DNA of 64,000 nt from Antedon mediterranea (GCF_964355755.1 NC_092679.1:2542001-2606000); one strand, 5' to 3'. Positions 53,130 to 64,000 are shown, counted from the first letter of the stretch. The notes: a model not told the origin generated them from the sequence alone. Made by a program: numbers and translations.

Positions 53130-53653
53130 TGGCAGTGTGAACCGGGGTTACCAGTTAAAGATGTACTAGGTTCTTTAAAGTGCACATGAGTGTACACCGG
53201 ACCTACAGTTTATAGTTCTTATCTGAGAAGACTTGTTCAATCCATGGAGCGAGTGAGACTCGAACCCTTGCCGATGTTGTTGGCTCTTTAGGTACGGTAA
53301 ACGGTTCTCCTGCCTTAACCGCTCGGCCATTTGACTCGCTGTTCAATCCATGGAGCGAGTGAGACTCGAATCCTTGCCGATGTTGTTGGCTCTTTAGGTA
53401 CGGTAAACGGCACCCCTGCCTTAACCGCTCGGCCATTTGACTCGCTGTTCAATCCATGGAGCGAGTGAGACTCGAACCCTTGCCGATGTTGTTGGCTCTT
53501 TAGGTACGGTAAACGGTGCCCCTGCCTTAACCGCTCGGCCATTTGACTCGCTGTTCAATCCATGGAGCGAGTGAGCCTCGAACCCTTGCCGATATTATTA
53601 TTTGCTATGTATTATAGCTCTACTGTCTTAACCGCTCGGCCACTCACTCGCTG
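53130..53653 (-). mobile_element. tRNA-Ser-derived SINE with four tandem tRNA heads
   Basis: Minus-strand SINE. The body is at about 53130-53234, with TACTAGGTTCTTTAAAG and ATAGTTCTTATCTGAGAAGA. Four tRNA-like heads follow, with exact 106-bp spacing (GTTCAATCCATGG junctions at 53235, 53341, 53447 and 53553). Heads 1-3 are nearly identical and share a TACCGTACCTAAAGAGCC variable region. Head 4, at the 5' end, has a different variable region and the GAGTGAGTGGCC start. Each holds A-box (GGCCGAGCGGTTAA) and B-box (GGGTTCGAG) sequences. Confidence 0.85.
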
Positions 53654-54873
53654 AATAATTATGATTATCAATATTGATAATGTAATTAATATTATTACTA
53701 TTATAATGATATACGCATACCTTAATCATCATGGGAAATAAGCTTAAATCTACCCCGTCAAGATTGTGTTGTATCACTGCAGAGTTAGGACAAGAAGACG
53801 CGCATTACGTCATCAACCGAAGTAAGCATTACAATTAGCTATCTCATAATAACAATCAATTTTTCTTCAGAGAGCTATTAGATTCTCTGAATAGGTCCCT
53901 TTATACGCTGAAAATCTTCATCTATATGCAAATAATACAAGAAACTAAACGATAAGAACCAAATAATATAATCATTATTAAGGGTAATGTATTTGTGCTT
54001 GGGTTTCTCTGTTTACGTTCCATCGGCAATAGGGCAAGTGTGACGACATGTTTCATATGTTGTTTTTATCAAGTGTGAGTGAAAATGTCACTCAGGCTTA
54101 CGTAAAGTTTGTTTATATGTGTTATAAATGACGTCACAGAATACACGTTCAATCTTCGTATTTTGTAAAGAAATATGAATGTTTTTGTTTTGCTGCACGA
54201 GCAGAATTTCTTCAATTCCTAGGTTTAATTTCTTAGATAAGACCTTTGTATTAAATCAATTAAATAACGGAACAGTTTGAAACTATCGGTATCTGAATTG
54301 ATTGCTGATCGTAAAAAGATCTGATGACGTCATACTATCAAAGCCTCTTTAATTTTTCCTCTTCGTTGCTAACGTAATTATATTTTTTATATATTATGCA
54401 AAGAAGTATAAAGCCCATGAGAGAAGAACTGTAAAAACAAAAGCAATATTGGACTTTTGTTACGAGATAGATAGGTATTCTATTCTATTTATATATTATA
54501 ATATTTTGTTTGATGAGATTACTTTATGCCTGTATCTTGATTATTACGACTTTTCGAAATATATTTTTCAGATTTGAAGACATTTTGAATATTATTTATT
54601 CAATTAGCTATTACTGATGATGCTATACTAAATATCTGAAAATGGATAAAAATGTTATCGAAATTGCATTTTAGCCATCTTTGTAATTAATAATACAATA
54701 TAGGTCACATAATCCAATGCCACGTGACTTGAAATAGAAACATTGATATATAGCTTATAAATAGCATGGTCTGTCATTTTAATTCTCTTCGTCCTGTCAA
54801 ATGAAATGTGAGATGAAAAAGGTCAACTAGACGTGACGTTAGCATTCAAATACATAAATAGAAGTTACGCGTA

Positions 54874-55348
54874 AAGCTTGGTTCCAACGAGCGGACTTTT
54901 ATAGGAGGAATGCAACACAAGGACGTAAACGCGCCGTAAAGCCGCGGTTCCCACTAGAACGCAACTAGACTTATTGACGCAAAGTGCTGTATTGCGTAAT
55001 CACAAGTGGAAACCGACGACGCAATAGTTCTGCAAGCATAGCAGGTTTGATTTCACGCAGGCGGGGAAAACACAATTATTGGAAGGGCATTTTCTTACAT
55101 TGCTTAAGCGTGGTTCCCACTAGAACGCAACGCAACGCAACGCAGTGACGTATCGACGCAAAGTGATGGATTTCGTAATCGCAAGTGGGAACCGACGACG
55201 CAACAGTGCTGTAAAAATCGCAGGTTTGATTTCACGCAGGCGGGGGAAAACACAATGTTTGGAAGGGAATTCTCTTACGTTGCGTCGCTAGTGAGAAGAA
55301 CCAAGCATTAGGTTGCGTTACGTTGCGTCGCTAGTGGGGACGACGCGA
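54874..55348. mobile_element. MITE family 2 compound (two tandem long-form copies plus fragments)
   Basis: Begins AAGCTTGGTTCCAACGAG. It then holds two direct copies of a roughly 180-bp segment, starting with GGTTCCCACTAGAACGCAAC near 54950 and 55113. Each continues through GACGCAAAGTG, GTAATCNCAAGTGG and GATTTCACGCAGGCGGG to an acaca-rich end, and fragments of CGTTGCGTCGCTAGTG follow. The long form is distinguished from the short palindromic form by this interior. Confidence 0.75.
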
Positions 55349-56153
55349 TGGATCATCCTTATAAAATACTCTCAACTGAAAGAGTACCGTACCAAATCTT
55401 ATACAGTACATTAACTGACAACCGCATTTATCATATTTATTACCCATTTGGCGTCCCATATCGTTCTGGAATGGACAGTTGTGTCGTCGTAATTCATCAT
55501 GCATCACGCATAAATGTAATATGTTGTTGTGACGTGTACTAGTTAATATCATAAATACTATACCTGGATTATTATTTAGAACTGAAATATAAAACAATTT
55601 CTCAACAATATGAATAATAAAATGGATAGCATACATTATTTGAGACATTTTGATTTATGTCATTTGTGTGTGTGTAATTATTGAAATGGCAATAAAAACC
55701 AAGTTTTCTCAAGATATTCTACTTTATATAGAGGGCGCTCATCTATACATTAGTAACAATTCATTCAGATGGATTTCGCTCGAGTTTAGAAAACAGTATC
55801 GGTAGATGAATTTAATTTGGTTATTTTAAATATTAGGCTTAATCAGCGGTTTAAAGTGAGTGAACGAGTAAGTGAGTCGTGTTAATCAGGAGTGTGTTAA
55901 TCAAAACTGCAAATAAAGTAGAGTAAATAGATTTAGCTAAATTCTCCACAATGCACCGGCGGTTCAATTATGTGATTTTGTAATTCACAATCACGGCCGT
56001 TCAACACAGAGCAAATAGGATATCGTAGCGGTATGCGAATAGTGGCAGACGGTGTTAATTTTATGAGAAAAAAAACACAATTGCGACTAGGGCTATACCT
56101 AATGAGTAGTCAATTGCGTGTCAGCAGCTAATTGCCGTGTAAAGATGAGCGGT

Positions 56154-56309
56154 AAATCTTGGTTCCCACTAGCACTCAACACAAGGGCGTAAGCCGCAAC
56201 GCAATTGACCAATCCAAGCGATGGATCATTCGACTTTACTTGTGATTGTTCAATTCGCTTGCGTTGCGGCTTACGTCCCGGCGTTGAGTGCTAGTGGGAA
56301 CCAAGCTTA
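56154..56309. mobile_element. MITE family 2, short palindromic copy
   Basis: Ends AATCTTGGTTCCCACTAGCA and TGCTAGTGGGAACCAAGCTT pair nearly perfectly. The arms continue with CTCAACACAAGGGCGTAAGC against its complement, and the centre reads CCAATCCAAGCGATGGATC. No coding capacity. Confidence 0.88.
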
Positions 56310-56570
56310 ACGGTAATGGATGAGTTTCAAAGTTCAAAGTCCGAGCCATATTTCTCCATTTAGTTTATGCCAATTATGCATGTTACGTAATAAATTATTA
56401 ATCCGGTTTTTTGGTCACATAACTTAAGAACTAATAAAGTTTCAAATGCGCATGCTAAAACTACATCAAAAAGACAGCAAATGAAAATAGCTTCGATATT
56501 GGGAACAAATTTATTTTGTATAACAATTTTAGTAAAACAAATGCAGATAATTATATATGATTTCTTTATA

Positions 56571-56752
56571 AAGCTTGGTTCCCACTAGAACGTAACGCAA
56601 GGACGTAAACGCAACGCAAGCGTTTTAACCAATGACAAGCGAAGTTATAGACAGTTAGCAATCAAAAGCGAATAAGCCATCGCTTGTGATTGGTCAATTC
56701 ACTTGCGTTGCGTTACGTCCTTGTGTTGCGTCGCTAGTGGGAACCACGCTTA
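56571..56752. mobile_element. MITE family 2, short palindromic copy
   Basis: AAGCTTGGTTCCCACTAGAA ... CTAGTGGGAACCACGCTT. The interior TTTTAACCAATGACAAGCGA and AGTTATAGACAGTTAGCAAT is almost identical to the copy at 57139-57298, implying recent common origin. Confidence 0.88.
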
Positions 56753-56967
56753 TGATAACTTATAAATAAGTAGTAGCTTGAAGAAATAACTATATTCTCT
56801 AGAGTTATATTGCTAATCAGAAGATCCGGTGTAGCCGAGTATGTAGAAACTCTCACAACAACCAAAGTAAAAAAAACCTATTATTCAATTGAAGTAATCA
56901 GTTAACCCAATAAAGCTTGGTTTCCACTAGCGACGCAACGTAACGCAACGCTACGACGTATTGACGT

Positions 56968-57138
56968 AAAGCCTATTTTCCTGTAGATGTTATTTGACGC
57001 TATCGTCGTTTAAGAACGATCAAGTTGAAATGGAAACGACATTTTCCTGTAAATCGTTAACATTTCAATGTTTACGTAGAAGATCGCCGATTATTGTTAA
57101 CGATAGCGTCAAATAACGTCGACAGGAAAACAGGCCTT
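56968..57138. mobile_element. MITE family 3, nested palindromic element
   Basis: About 171 bp with inverted ends: left AAGCCTATTTTCCTGTAGAT ... TTATTTGACGCTATCG, right CGATAGCGTCAAATAA ... GACAGGAAAACAGGCCTT. It also has an internal inverted pair. Unrelated to families 1 and 2; only this copy was noticed. Confidence 0.8.
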
Positions 57139-57298
57139 AAAGCTTGGTTCCCACTAGCGACGCAACGCAAGGACGTAACGCAACGAAAGCGTTTTAACCA
57201 ATGACAAGCGAAGTTATAGACAGTTAGCAATCACAAGCGAATAAGCCATCGCTTGTGATTGGTCAATTCACTTGCGTTGCTAGTGGGAACCACGCTTT
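57139..57298. mobile_element. MITE family 2, short palindromic copy (nested)
   Basis: AAGCTTGGTTCCCACTAGCG ... GTTGCTAGTGGGAACCACGC-TT. Abuts the family 3 element on its left and interrupts the long-form copy on its right. Interior nearly identical to the copy at 56571-56752. Confidence 0.88.
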
Positions 57299-57920
57299 AG
57301 TGCTGTATTGCGTAACCGACGACGCAACAGTGTATGCTACACACATCGTTTTTATTTCAGGCAGACGGAGGAACACAATTATTGGAAGGGCATTTTCTTA
57401 CGTTGCGTAGGTTGCGTTACGTTGCATCGCTAGCTTATCTGCGAATCTTGTTTTATTCATTATTATTATTATTATTATTATTATTGGTTCTACCACAGCA
57501 CATATCCAATGAAGAATAAAAGCAATTTCAGAATATTATTACATTTTTTGTTATGCATAAAACATCTTATTTGTTTTAGTTAACTGCAAAACAAATAAGA
57601 TTATTATTTTTATATAGCTGGGACTGTTAAGGCAATATTTAATTGTTATCATAATAAATACTATTACTATTCAGATAATATCTTGTATTTAGAAGACTGT
57701 AATTGATTTAAGTTCTGCATGAGTGATTCAATTCAAAAGTCTATTCTAAATTTTTACAAACTGTAAATGTAAATAATACGTCATAGTATTACAACTGGAA
57801 AAATAAGAAAAGGGAAGACAAACATTGGTGAAAGACTAGCTACATTGCTACTTTCAAGATATACAAGGAAATACCTAACTAGTTTCTAAAAGTAGCATTT
57901 AACAAAAATGTTTTCTATAG

Positions 57921-58078
57921 AGGCTGGTTCCTACTTGGACGCAGTAAAATGACGTAGGCACAACGCAAGTGAGCTTTACCCAATCACAAGCGACAGTTGG
58001 GATGATCCATAGTGTCGTGATTGGTCAAATTACCGCGGTGCACTTTACGTCATTGCGTTCAAGTGGAAACCAAGTTTT
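57921..58078. mobile_element. MITE family 2, diverged copy
   Basis: Ends AGGCTGGTTCCTACTTGGAC and GTTCAAGTGGAAACCAAGTT, inner arms AAAATGACGT / ACGTCATTG, centre with CCAATCACAAGCGACAG. The same plan as other copies but older. Confidence 0.78.
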
Positions 58079-59753
58079 TAAGATGTCCCCAAAACATAAA
58101 ATAATACAGATGAATAAAACCAAATTTTGATTAGGTAGGATATTTTGTTGTTTTAATAAAGTTTTTAAAAAACAACGATTTCGCCTTTAAACAACAAAAT
58201 AACAAATAAAAAGTTTTAGTGTAGGTACCCCTGGAGTCAGTACCGCAAATTAGCAAATAGTACAATTTAAAAACAAAATATTTAAGCACAGTACATGCAT
58301 AGGCCACATTCAACAATGTAGTAGTACTTATGGCACAAAGTTAGTGGTGTGTAGGCCTATGTAAAATGTTATTATATAATACCATATTTCATTAGTTACT
58401 CTAAAACAATAACACAAAAACCGATCATTTATTGTACAACCTACGTTATTTATAAATTACAAATGTACAGTTTTTTGTCGGCATGTTTTTAAAAACAAAA
58501 GGCAATGTTTGGCATTAATGGCGTCCCATAATTTTGTTATTTTAGCACTCACGCACAGCAGCTAGCAACCAACACGACTTTGCTATGCTTAGTTCTAGTT
58601 CCCACTAGAGGACAGGACAATTACGGCATAATATCTCGAAAATAGTAATGGAAATTGGAATTGAATACCTGCAGTGCATACCACTTATAAATTATACTAA
58701 ATGTCAAATTTAATGAAAAGAAAATTACTTTCTTGATACAAATAGATAATTTAGTAACTGAACAATTCTCGAGAAGTATAGCCTAATCAAAATACTCCAG
58801 GTCTTTTATTACAATTTCCATATCTATTACTTCTTTTAAAATGGATTGAACTTAATATGCCGTCTATACGTTATACGTTGGAAATTTAAAACACTACTAT
58901 TTAATATATCTATATTATTCCAAACTTAATATAAAACACGCAGAGTACTAGTACTTTTATATTATAATCTTCTTTATCAAGAATTGTATGCGAACAAGCA
59001 AAATCGGTGTACGCACGCGTGCGCGTTGAAAAGTGGGTTGAATTTAACGACGCGAGTATTTTGGCAATTCAAAATGATCGATGGTTGACATTTAGGAAAG
59101 AAACATCTTATTGTATCTAAGAACGTAACGTTCAATTTCATCCACTGTAATAACAGTAATTAGGCATCACAGATAAATAAATCAACTTATTCTCGAAGAA
59201 AATTTTCTTGAAATCTCCGTGTAAAGCTATCATAACAATTTAACGGCCGGGCTACAAAAATCTTGATGGACAACGGTTCATTTTGTTTGACTGTAGTAGA
59301 GACTTGACTCTCCTGAAGATTGCCTCAAGTAAAGTCTCTCTATCTTTATGTTCTTAGTATTCTTGTATGAAACGCCATGTGTGCCAACATATTTATATCT
59401 TTTTAACAATATTAAATCAATCGCCGTCTCGAACATGGACTACAGTAGGCTCTCCTTGGCACTTTCACTAGCCTATATTTGATTATTGCTAGTTTCAACA
59501 ATTCTCGTTGGAAATCTCTGGTCTGTTGGCGGTATTGACAGCGTATACGTTATACAACAATATTCATGTATTTGTGGGTGGCAATAGTTCAAATGGGTGT
59601 TGCAATTCGCAAGTACTGAAGACGCGATTTTACTTTATAAAATTCAAATTTTTAACTTTTACAAGTTATCCATCCAAGGTATCCATCATCCAATCAAGAT
59701 CTAAAATGCAAGGTTTCAACGCTACATTGAAGTTCAAGTAGTCAAACTGAACG

Positions 59754-60159
59754 TTACAGCCACGACGCATTCGCCTCATCGTGGCCATTACCTGCCGATA
59801 TTACATTCGCGCTCGTCGGAACGATAGGCGCGGGCGGATCTCCATTTATTTCTACTTCAACGTTATTTTGCGCGGGTCTTGCACCATTAGGCTGTTGCAT
59901 AGTACTGTAAGTCGTGACTTGCTGTTTCGGCAACACGCAATCTTCATCTTTTTGTTGATTTTTATCTTTCACGGATATATGCACAACAGCGCCCTCTCTG
60001 CGGTACGCGACACCCTTTTGTGTCCATTTTCGTTCCATCATCGGAGGCTCGTCCGAGAACTGATCGGCGTCTTGTTCGCCATCTTCGTCACCACGTTCTT
60101 CGGAAAGAAGATCATCTTCTTGGATTCGTCTATTCTTTTCAATTATTCGTTTTCTATCA
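59754..60159 (-). CDS. Terminal exon of an unrecognised membrane protein (cytoplasmic tail)
   Basis: Acceptor TTTTTTTTTAG, then an open frame of 135 residues to TAA. The sequence starts DRKRIIEKNRRIQEDDL, a basic stop-transfer-like segment. A very acidic region (SEERGDEDGEQDADQFSDE) follows, then MMERKWTQKGVAYRREGAVV and a low-complexity Gln/Asn/Pro tail ending NASWL. I do not recognise the family. If the short hydrophobic exon about 2 kb upstream is joined, phases match (GG + T = Gly) and this becomes the cytoplasmic tail of a single-pass protein. The last three residues, Ser-Trp-Leu, fit a class I PDZ ligand. The opposite-strand frame in the same region looks like a shadow. Confidence 0.65.
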
Positions 60160-60254
60160 CTAAAAAAAAAATCATAATTATTATTTATTAATAATAATTC
60201 ATTCGTAATTGAATACATTTTTAATGAAATAAAAACCGACACCCCATTCCTTTT

Positions 60255-60503
60255 AAGCTTGGTTTTCACTTTTGTACGCGCAATCAAGGCTGGCCAATCA
60301 CAAGCGATTGTTCGGAATACCCATTGCGATTGGTCAAATAACTTGCGTTGTCTCTTTCTTAAGCTTGGTTCTCAATAGCGACACAACGCAATACGCAACG
60401 TAAGTAAGTTGACTAATCACAAGCGAAGGATTATTCGAACAGTGGCTTGTCAATGGTCAACACGCTTGCGCTTTTTGTTGCGTTCTAGTGGGAACCACGC
60501 TTT
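60255..60503. mobile_element. MITE family 2, two adjacent copies
   Basis: The first copy starts AAGCTTGGTTTTCACTTTTG at 60255 and loses its right arm near 60360. The second runs from AAGCTTGGTTCTCAATAGCG at 60361 to CTAGTGGGAACCACGCTT near 60503. They lie just upstream of the terminal membrane-protein exon, inside its probable intron. Confidence 0.78.
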
Positions 60504-60760
60504 AATCAAGAATAAAAATCTTACGATTTGACGCAATGGCAGTAAGAAGACATGAATCAAATGATTATAGGGTTGTCATTGGAATTTCAAGTGTAAAATT
60601 GGACTAAATTAAGTTAATATTGTCGGTAAAACCATTCACTGAGTAATAATTACGTCGATACCAAATATTGATATCCTAATTTCTTTTCAGACGATACATT
60701 GATTTTATATTTTACAGATATTGAAATTCTCGCTACGTTAGGTTTGAGCGTAACGATATT

Positions 60761-60892
60761 AAGCTCTGTCTACACTATCAAACTTTATGAAACAAAAAAG
60801 TGTGTGCCCAAATATGGTAGTGATGTGCTTAAACATGATAGTGATAAAACATTTGTTTTGTCACATAAAGTTTGATAGTGTAGACAGAGCTT
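60761..60892. mobile_element. palindromic MITE family 1, copy 9
   Basis: The cleanest copy. Ends AAGCTCTGTCTACACTATCA-AACTTTATG and TTTGATAGTGTAGACAGAGC-TT pair over more than 25 bp. It lies in the probable intron of the membrane-protein gene. Flanks here and in other copies are T/A-rich, but no target duplication could be fixed. Confidence 0.88.
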
Positions 60893-61349
60893 TAGACAAG
60901 CTGCTCTCGCTATGCACGCATAAACCCTCCTGGAACCAAACTCCAAATTACCAATCAATTTACCTAATCAAGTATTGCTACCATTTGAATTATGTGAACT
61001 TAGCTTAAATAACAACTTTTCCCAACGACTTCAACGAAGAGTAAGAAGAACAGTAAGCTATAGAGGCGAAATTACTCCTGCGGCTAATTTATCATCTACA
61101 TATTGCAGCTAAAATTAGTCTCCAGATATGATTGATTACACGAGGGAGGCCCTGCAGAGAGTGCACTGAATTAAGGCAATGCATAAATAGGTAACTATTA
61201 CTATTTATATAGTCGCTTTAATTTAAACCTTTGAGTACACGAGATGATAAAAGACATTTTGAGAGGATAAACAAATCAAACATGTCCATGATTTTGAACA
61301 TGTCGTGCGCGGTTGTTAAACCCATTGAAATATGATATTATATTTTTAG

Positions 61350-61503
61350 CATGAAACTGCAGCGCAACAGTGGCATGACAACGCGAATGAGTTGACCAAT
61401 CACGACAGTCCGTAAAATCCATGTCGTGATTGGTCAAATCAAGTTGTTAAATTGTCCGACGTTATTTATTTGCGCGCTGCGTCTAAATGGCAAACCAATC
61501 TTA
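61350..61503. mobile_element. MITE family 2-like, old copy
   Basis: Ends are decayed (GAAACTGCAGCGCAACAGTG ... GCGTCTAAATGGCAAACCAA). The centre GACCAATCACGACAGTCCGT pairs with ATGTCGTGATTGGTCAAATC, as in the diverged copy at 57921. Confidence 0.5.
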
Positions 61504-62152
61504 ATTGCACGAGCGGAGAAACTTGCAAAGGGATCGCACGTAAAAGATCTCTTAAACCTAAGGTAAATCTCTTTCTGTGAGTCTTCTTCGTGATGGAGGA
61601 GTTTCTAACGAAGTACATTCATTTTACAAATATTGGAAAGCTGTACATTAAAAAAAAAACATGTAGTTATAATTAGCTCGTACATTACTGTCTTCATCTG
61701 CTCTTAAAAGGTTATGTTAATCAAGACGCTGTTTACACGTTCTCATTCACAAAATTCACAATTATCAATGTAAACGAAGACTTAATTATTCACCCCATAC
61801 GTTTAACGATATTATCCCCAATGCAAATGTTACATGATATGAATTCTACTCGTGTAAACGTACACTGATGTCTTCATCTTGCAACTCTTGCGACAAGTTT
61901 GTATCGAATATGTGAATTAATTATGCGAGTCGTGCCATTTAGAATTATGGATGGTTGATTTAGACGAAGTACGCCATAAAATAAAATAATTGAACACAAG
62001 CTTGACTATTCAAGATGAAAAAAAGCAGAATTGTGACTTGAATTTTTATAATGCTTGTTCAGGCATACGATTATATCGGTCGCGTTCAAGTCGGTCGCGA
62101 TAAAATCAATTTCTGGTATTTTGTATGGAACGCCGTTAGTTAAATAACTTAC

Positions 62153-62189
62153 CCAATAAGTACTAAGCAAATGGCGATTAAAGAAGATC
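62153..62189 (-). CDS. possible transmembrane exon upstream of the 59754-60159 exon
   Basis: The minus strand reads GSSLIAICLVLIG directly before a good donor, GTAAGTTA, in phase 2, which matches the acceptor phase at 60159. Joining them yields a hydrophobic membrane segment followed at once by DRKRIIEK. The 5' boundary is weak: ACAAG is the only nearby acceptor, and the frame runs back into a GAT/ATC microsatellite. Exon limits are therefore tentative. Confidence 0.38.
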
Positions 62190-62225
62190 CTTGTACCCAA
62201 AGACGATGGTAAGTTAAACAATTAT

Positions 62226-62246
62226 AATGATGATAATGATGATGTA

Positions 62247-62277
<31 letters not shown>

Positions 62278-62652
62278 TGATGGATATGGATAATGATGGT
62301 CATAATGATGATGATAATGATGGTGGATGATGATGATGATGATAGTGATGATGATGATGATGATGATAGTGATGATGATGATGATAGTGATGATGATGAT
62401 GATGATGATGATGACGATGATGATGACGACGACGACGACGACGATGATGACGATGATGATTAAATGGATGATCATGACGATTACAATGGATGATGATGAT
62501 GGATGATAATGATGGATGATTATGATGATAATGATGACGATGACAACGATGATGATGATAATGATGGATTATGACGATGATAAATGATGGTGATGACGAC
62601 GATGATGACGACTACGATGACGATGATTATGATAACGATGATGATCATTAGT
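62226..62652. repeat. GAT/ATC trinucleotide microsatellite
   Basis: About 425 bp of GATGAT runs broken by GAC, GGT, AAT and AGT variants, including a short GAC run near 62426-62442. The minus-strand reading of poly-Ile/Val is not a protein. Lies next to the possible transmembrane exon. Confidence 0.95.
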
Positions 62653-64000
62653 TATTAATAAAAGAAGAAAATAATCGACCTTAATTAAACACTTTATCGA
62701 AGATATATATCTACAAACATCGAGAAAGATGTGCAATGGATCGTATCAACCAATAGTGAAAAAATAGGCTAGACGTAATACACACAGGATTTCATTAGCA
62801 ATGGCAAACACATTCAATCAATTGGCTTTCCAATCTCTTAACAACACTTAACTTGCTTTTCAATTTCTCTCGAGACCTATATTAATGTTGATATGGAATT
62901 ACAAAAGAAAAAAAAACACAGTTCCGCGTAGATTATTCAGAAAAACAAATTGACCAGTATTCGTGGTGTACATAAACAAACATTGAGGCCTCACTGTTTA
63001 ATACGCCAAACTAGTGTACGCATGCGTCGTAGTACACGACGCACATAAATGCAATGCACTCTTGACACTGCTCTCGACAGCAAATTTATGGCATGGATAT
63101 TCAACATTGAGCAGCAGCCTGTGAATTTGTACGAAAACATAATAGTGTATACAAGCCTGAATATTATTTTCTAGTTAAAAAGAAGTGTAATACTATAGAC
63201 CTAATTACAAAAAGAGAATTTAGGCCTACACGTGCACGTTAAGTACAAAGCTAGTAGGGCAATGACTGTTACAAATTTTGCATTAAAACGATGCTATTAT
63301 AATATTATAACGTACTCTACGTGCTGTATTCTCAGAAGAATTGAAGCAGAATACCATTAGCAGAAGAAGCCTGACAATAAAGACGGGAGCGATCGTGTAC
63401 GTTAAATCGAAAAGTTATGAAGACTTTTATTTTTGAGTCACTAATACAAGAAGGCATATAATGATTAGTCTGAGTTCCAGATAGAGTTTTGACTTAATAA
63501 TATTAGTAAAAAGATAAATATTTTGGCACATACTATTTGAGCTTGTATTTCAGACAATCATCGAAAAGCCTTTGAATATAGTAAAAAGATAAACATTTTG
63601 GCACATATGGCGTTTCATACTTGAGCTTGTATTTCAGACAAACATCGAAAAGTAACTACAAAAATACTACAGACTTGGGGAAAGTCTACCTAATGATATG
63701 CATATACAATTCATATTATTATCAATTATGCATATATTAAAATGTATTTACTGTATTCACAAATTTCTCGTCCAAAATTTAGTGCTTTTATCTACAGAAA
63801 AGTTCGTGACAAACACAAAGAATAAACCTCAATTATGTATAATAATAAAAATGTCACGTTATCAGACAAAATAAGCAACACAATATGCCTACACTAACTT
63901 TATCATTTAACGAACATTGGTCTAAACCACATATTGTTGATGATACTGTTAATCAATGAATTAATCTCCATTTATTAAAATAAATATGTGAATAATATCG
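62653..64000. other. unannotated right end
   Basis: Probably still within or upstream of the membrane-protein gene. Only the 75-bp duplication and an ACGCATGCGT motif near 63017 stand out. Confidence 0.5.
63510..63655. repeat. about 75-bp tandem duplication
   Basis: Two units share GTAAAAAGATAAAYATTTTG, GCACATA and TTGAGCTTGTATTTCAGACA followed by ATCGAAAAG. The second has a short GGCGTTTCAT insertion. Confidence 0.85.

Larger units (their letters stand above)
56913..57440. mobile_element. MITE family 2 long form split by two nested insertions
   Basis: The 5' part is 56913-56967 (AAGCTTGGTTTCCACTAGCG ... TATTGACGTAAAG). The matching 3' part resumes at about 57299 with TGCTGTATTGCGTAACCGAC and runs to a CGTTGCATCGCTAGC end near 57434. 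The intact long form near 54.97 kb reads GACGCAAAGTGCTGTATTGCG without interruption. The 331 bp between the parts is two other elements lying back to back. Confidence 0.78.
53660..59753. other. intergenic MITE-dense region
   Basis: Between the SINE cluster and the membrane-protein gene. Most recognisable content is family 2 MITEs, plus a lone GTTCCCACTAGAGG fragment at about 58597. A short AGAGGGCGCTC motif at 55731 also occurs near 41199. No gene recognised. Confidence 0.6.

Noticed and set aside
53203-53542. Two minus-strand frames with MAERLRQG-type repeats
   Set aside because: They are translations of the tandem tRNA-like SINE heads.
55331-55648. Minus-strand 105-codon frame
   Set aside because: It starts inside a MITE end; composition is A+T-driven and no family motif is visible.
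59781-60191. Plus-strand 136-codon frame
   Set aside because: Antisense shadow of the membrane-protein terminal exon, which has the better splice site and tail-like composition.
62149-62475. Minus-strand frame of poly-Ile/Val/His
   Set aside because: Translation of the GAT/ATC microsatellite. Only the last dozen codons, outside the repeat, were kept as a possible membrane exon.

Overview
The window is eukaryotic nuclear DNA: very A+T-rich, with genes split into short exons bounded by GT...AG introns and long non-coding stretches full of small transposons and tandem repeats. It most likely comes from a marine invertebrate deuterostome, probably an echinoderm. The basis is a Meis homeobox gene, a FAM89 gene and, most tellingly, a phosphagen kinase with a creatine-kinase backbone that carries arginine-kinase substrate-site features. 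That combination is known from sea cucumbers. The species assignment is inference.

All recognisable genes lie on the minus strand. (1) Meis/homothorax TALE homeobox gene: the first six coding exons (222 codons) run from 36715 down to 18532. The homeobox exons were not found and should lie beyond the left edge, so bases 1-18531 are probably intronic. (2) FAM89 (LRAP25-like adaptor): two exons, 43311-42297, 138 residues. (3) A creatine/arginine kinase: eight coding exons, 48151-44464, with an intact spliced frame of 420 residues. It has an extra Ala/Glu/Lys-rich tail ending in a polybasic CSLL CaaX box. (4) The last one or two exons of an unrecognised single-pass membrane protein with an acidic cytoplasmic tail and a C-terminal Ser-Trp-Leu PDZ ligand: 60159-59754, with a possible membrane exon at about 62189-62153.

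The rest is repeat-rich. At least nine copies of one palindromic MITE are scattered through the whole window. A second palindromic MITE family is packed into 54.8-61.5 kb and includes a nest of elements inserted in one another. A 1069-bp foldback transposon with an 11-bp target duplication sits in the Meis intron between exons 5 and 4. A tRNA-Ser-derived SINE occurs three times; one copy has its tRNA head amplified to four tandem units, and another has its 3' junction expanded into a perfect 20-bp minisatellite. There are also a 22-bp minisatellite, a GAT microsatellite and several smaller arrays. The palindrome TAGGCCTA occurs about 20 times against roughly 0.6 expected from composition.

The four genes show no pathway relationship: a transcription factor, an actin-regulatory adaptor, an energy-buffering enzyme and a membrane protein. 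The most notable biology is the prenylation-type tail on the CK-derived arginine kinase.
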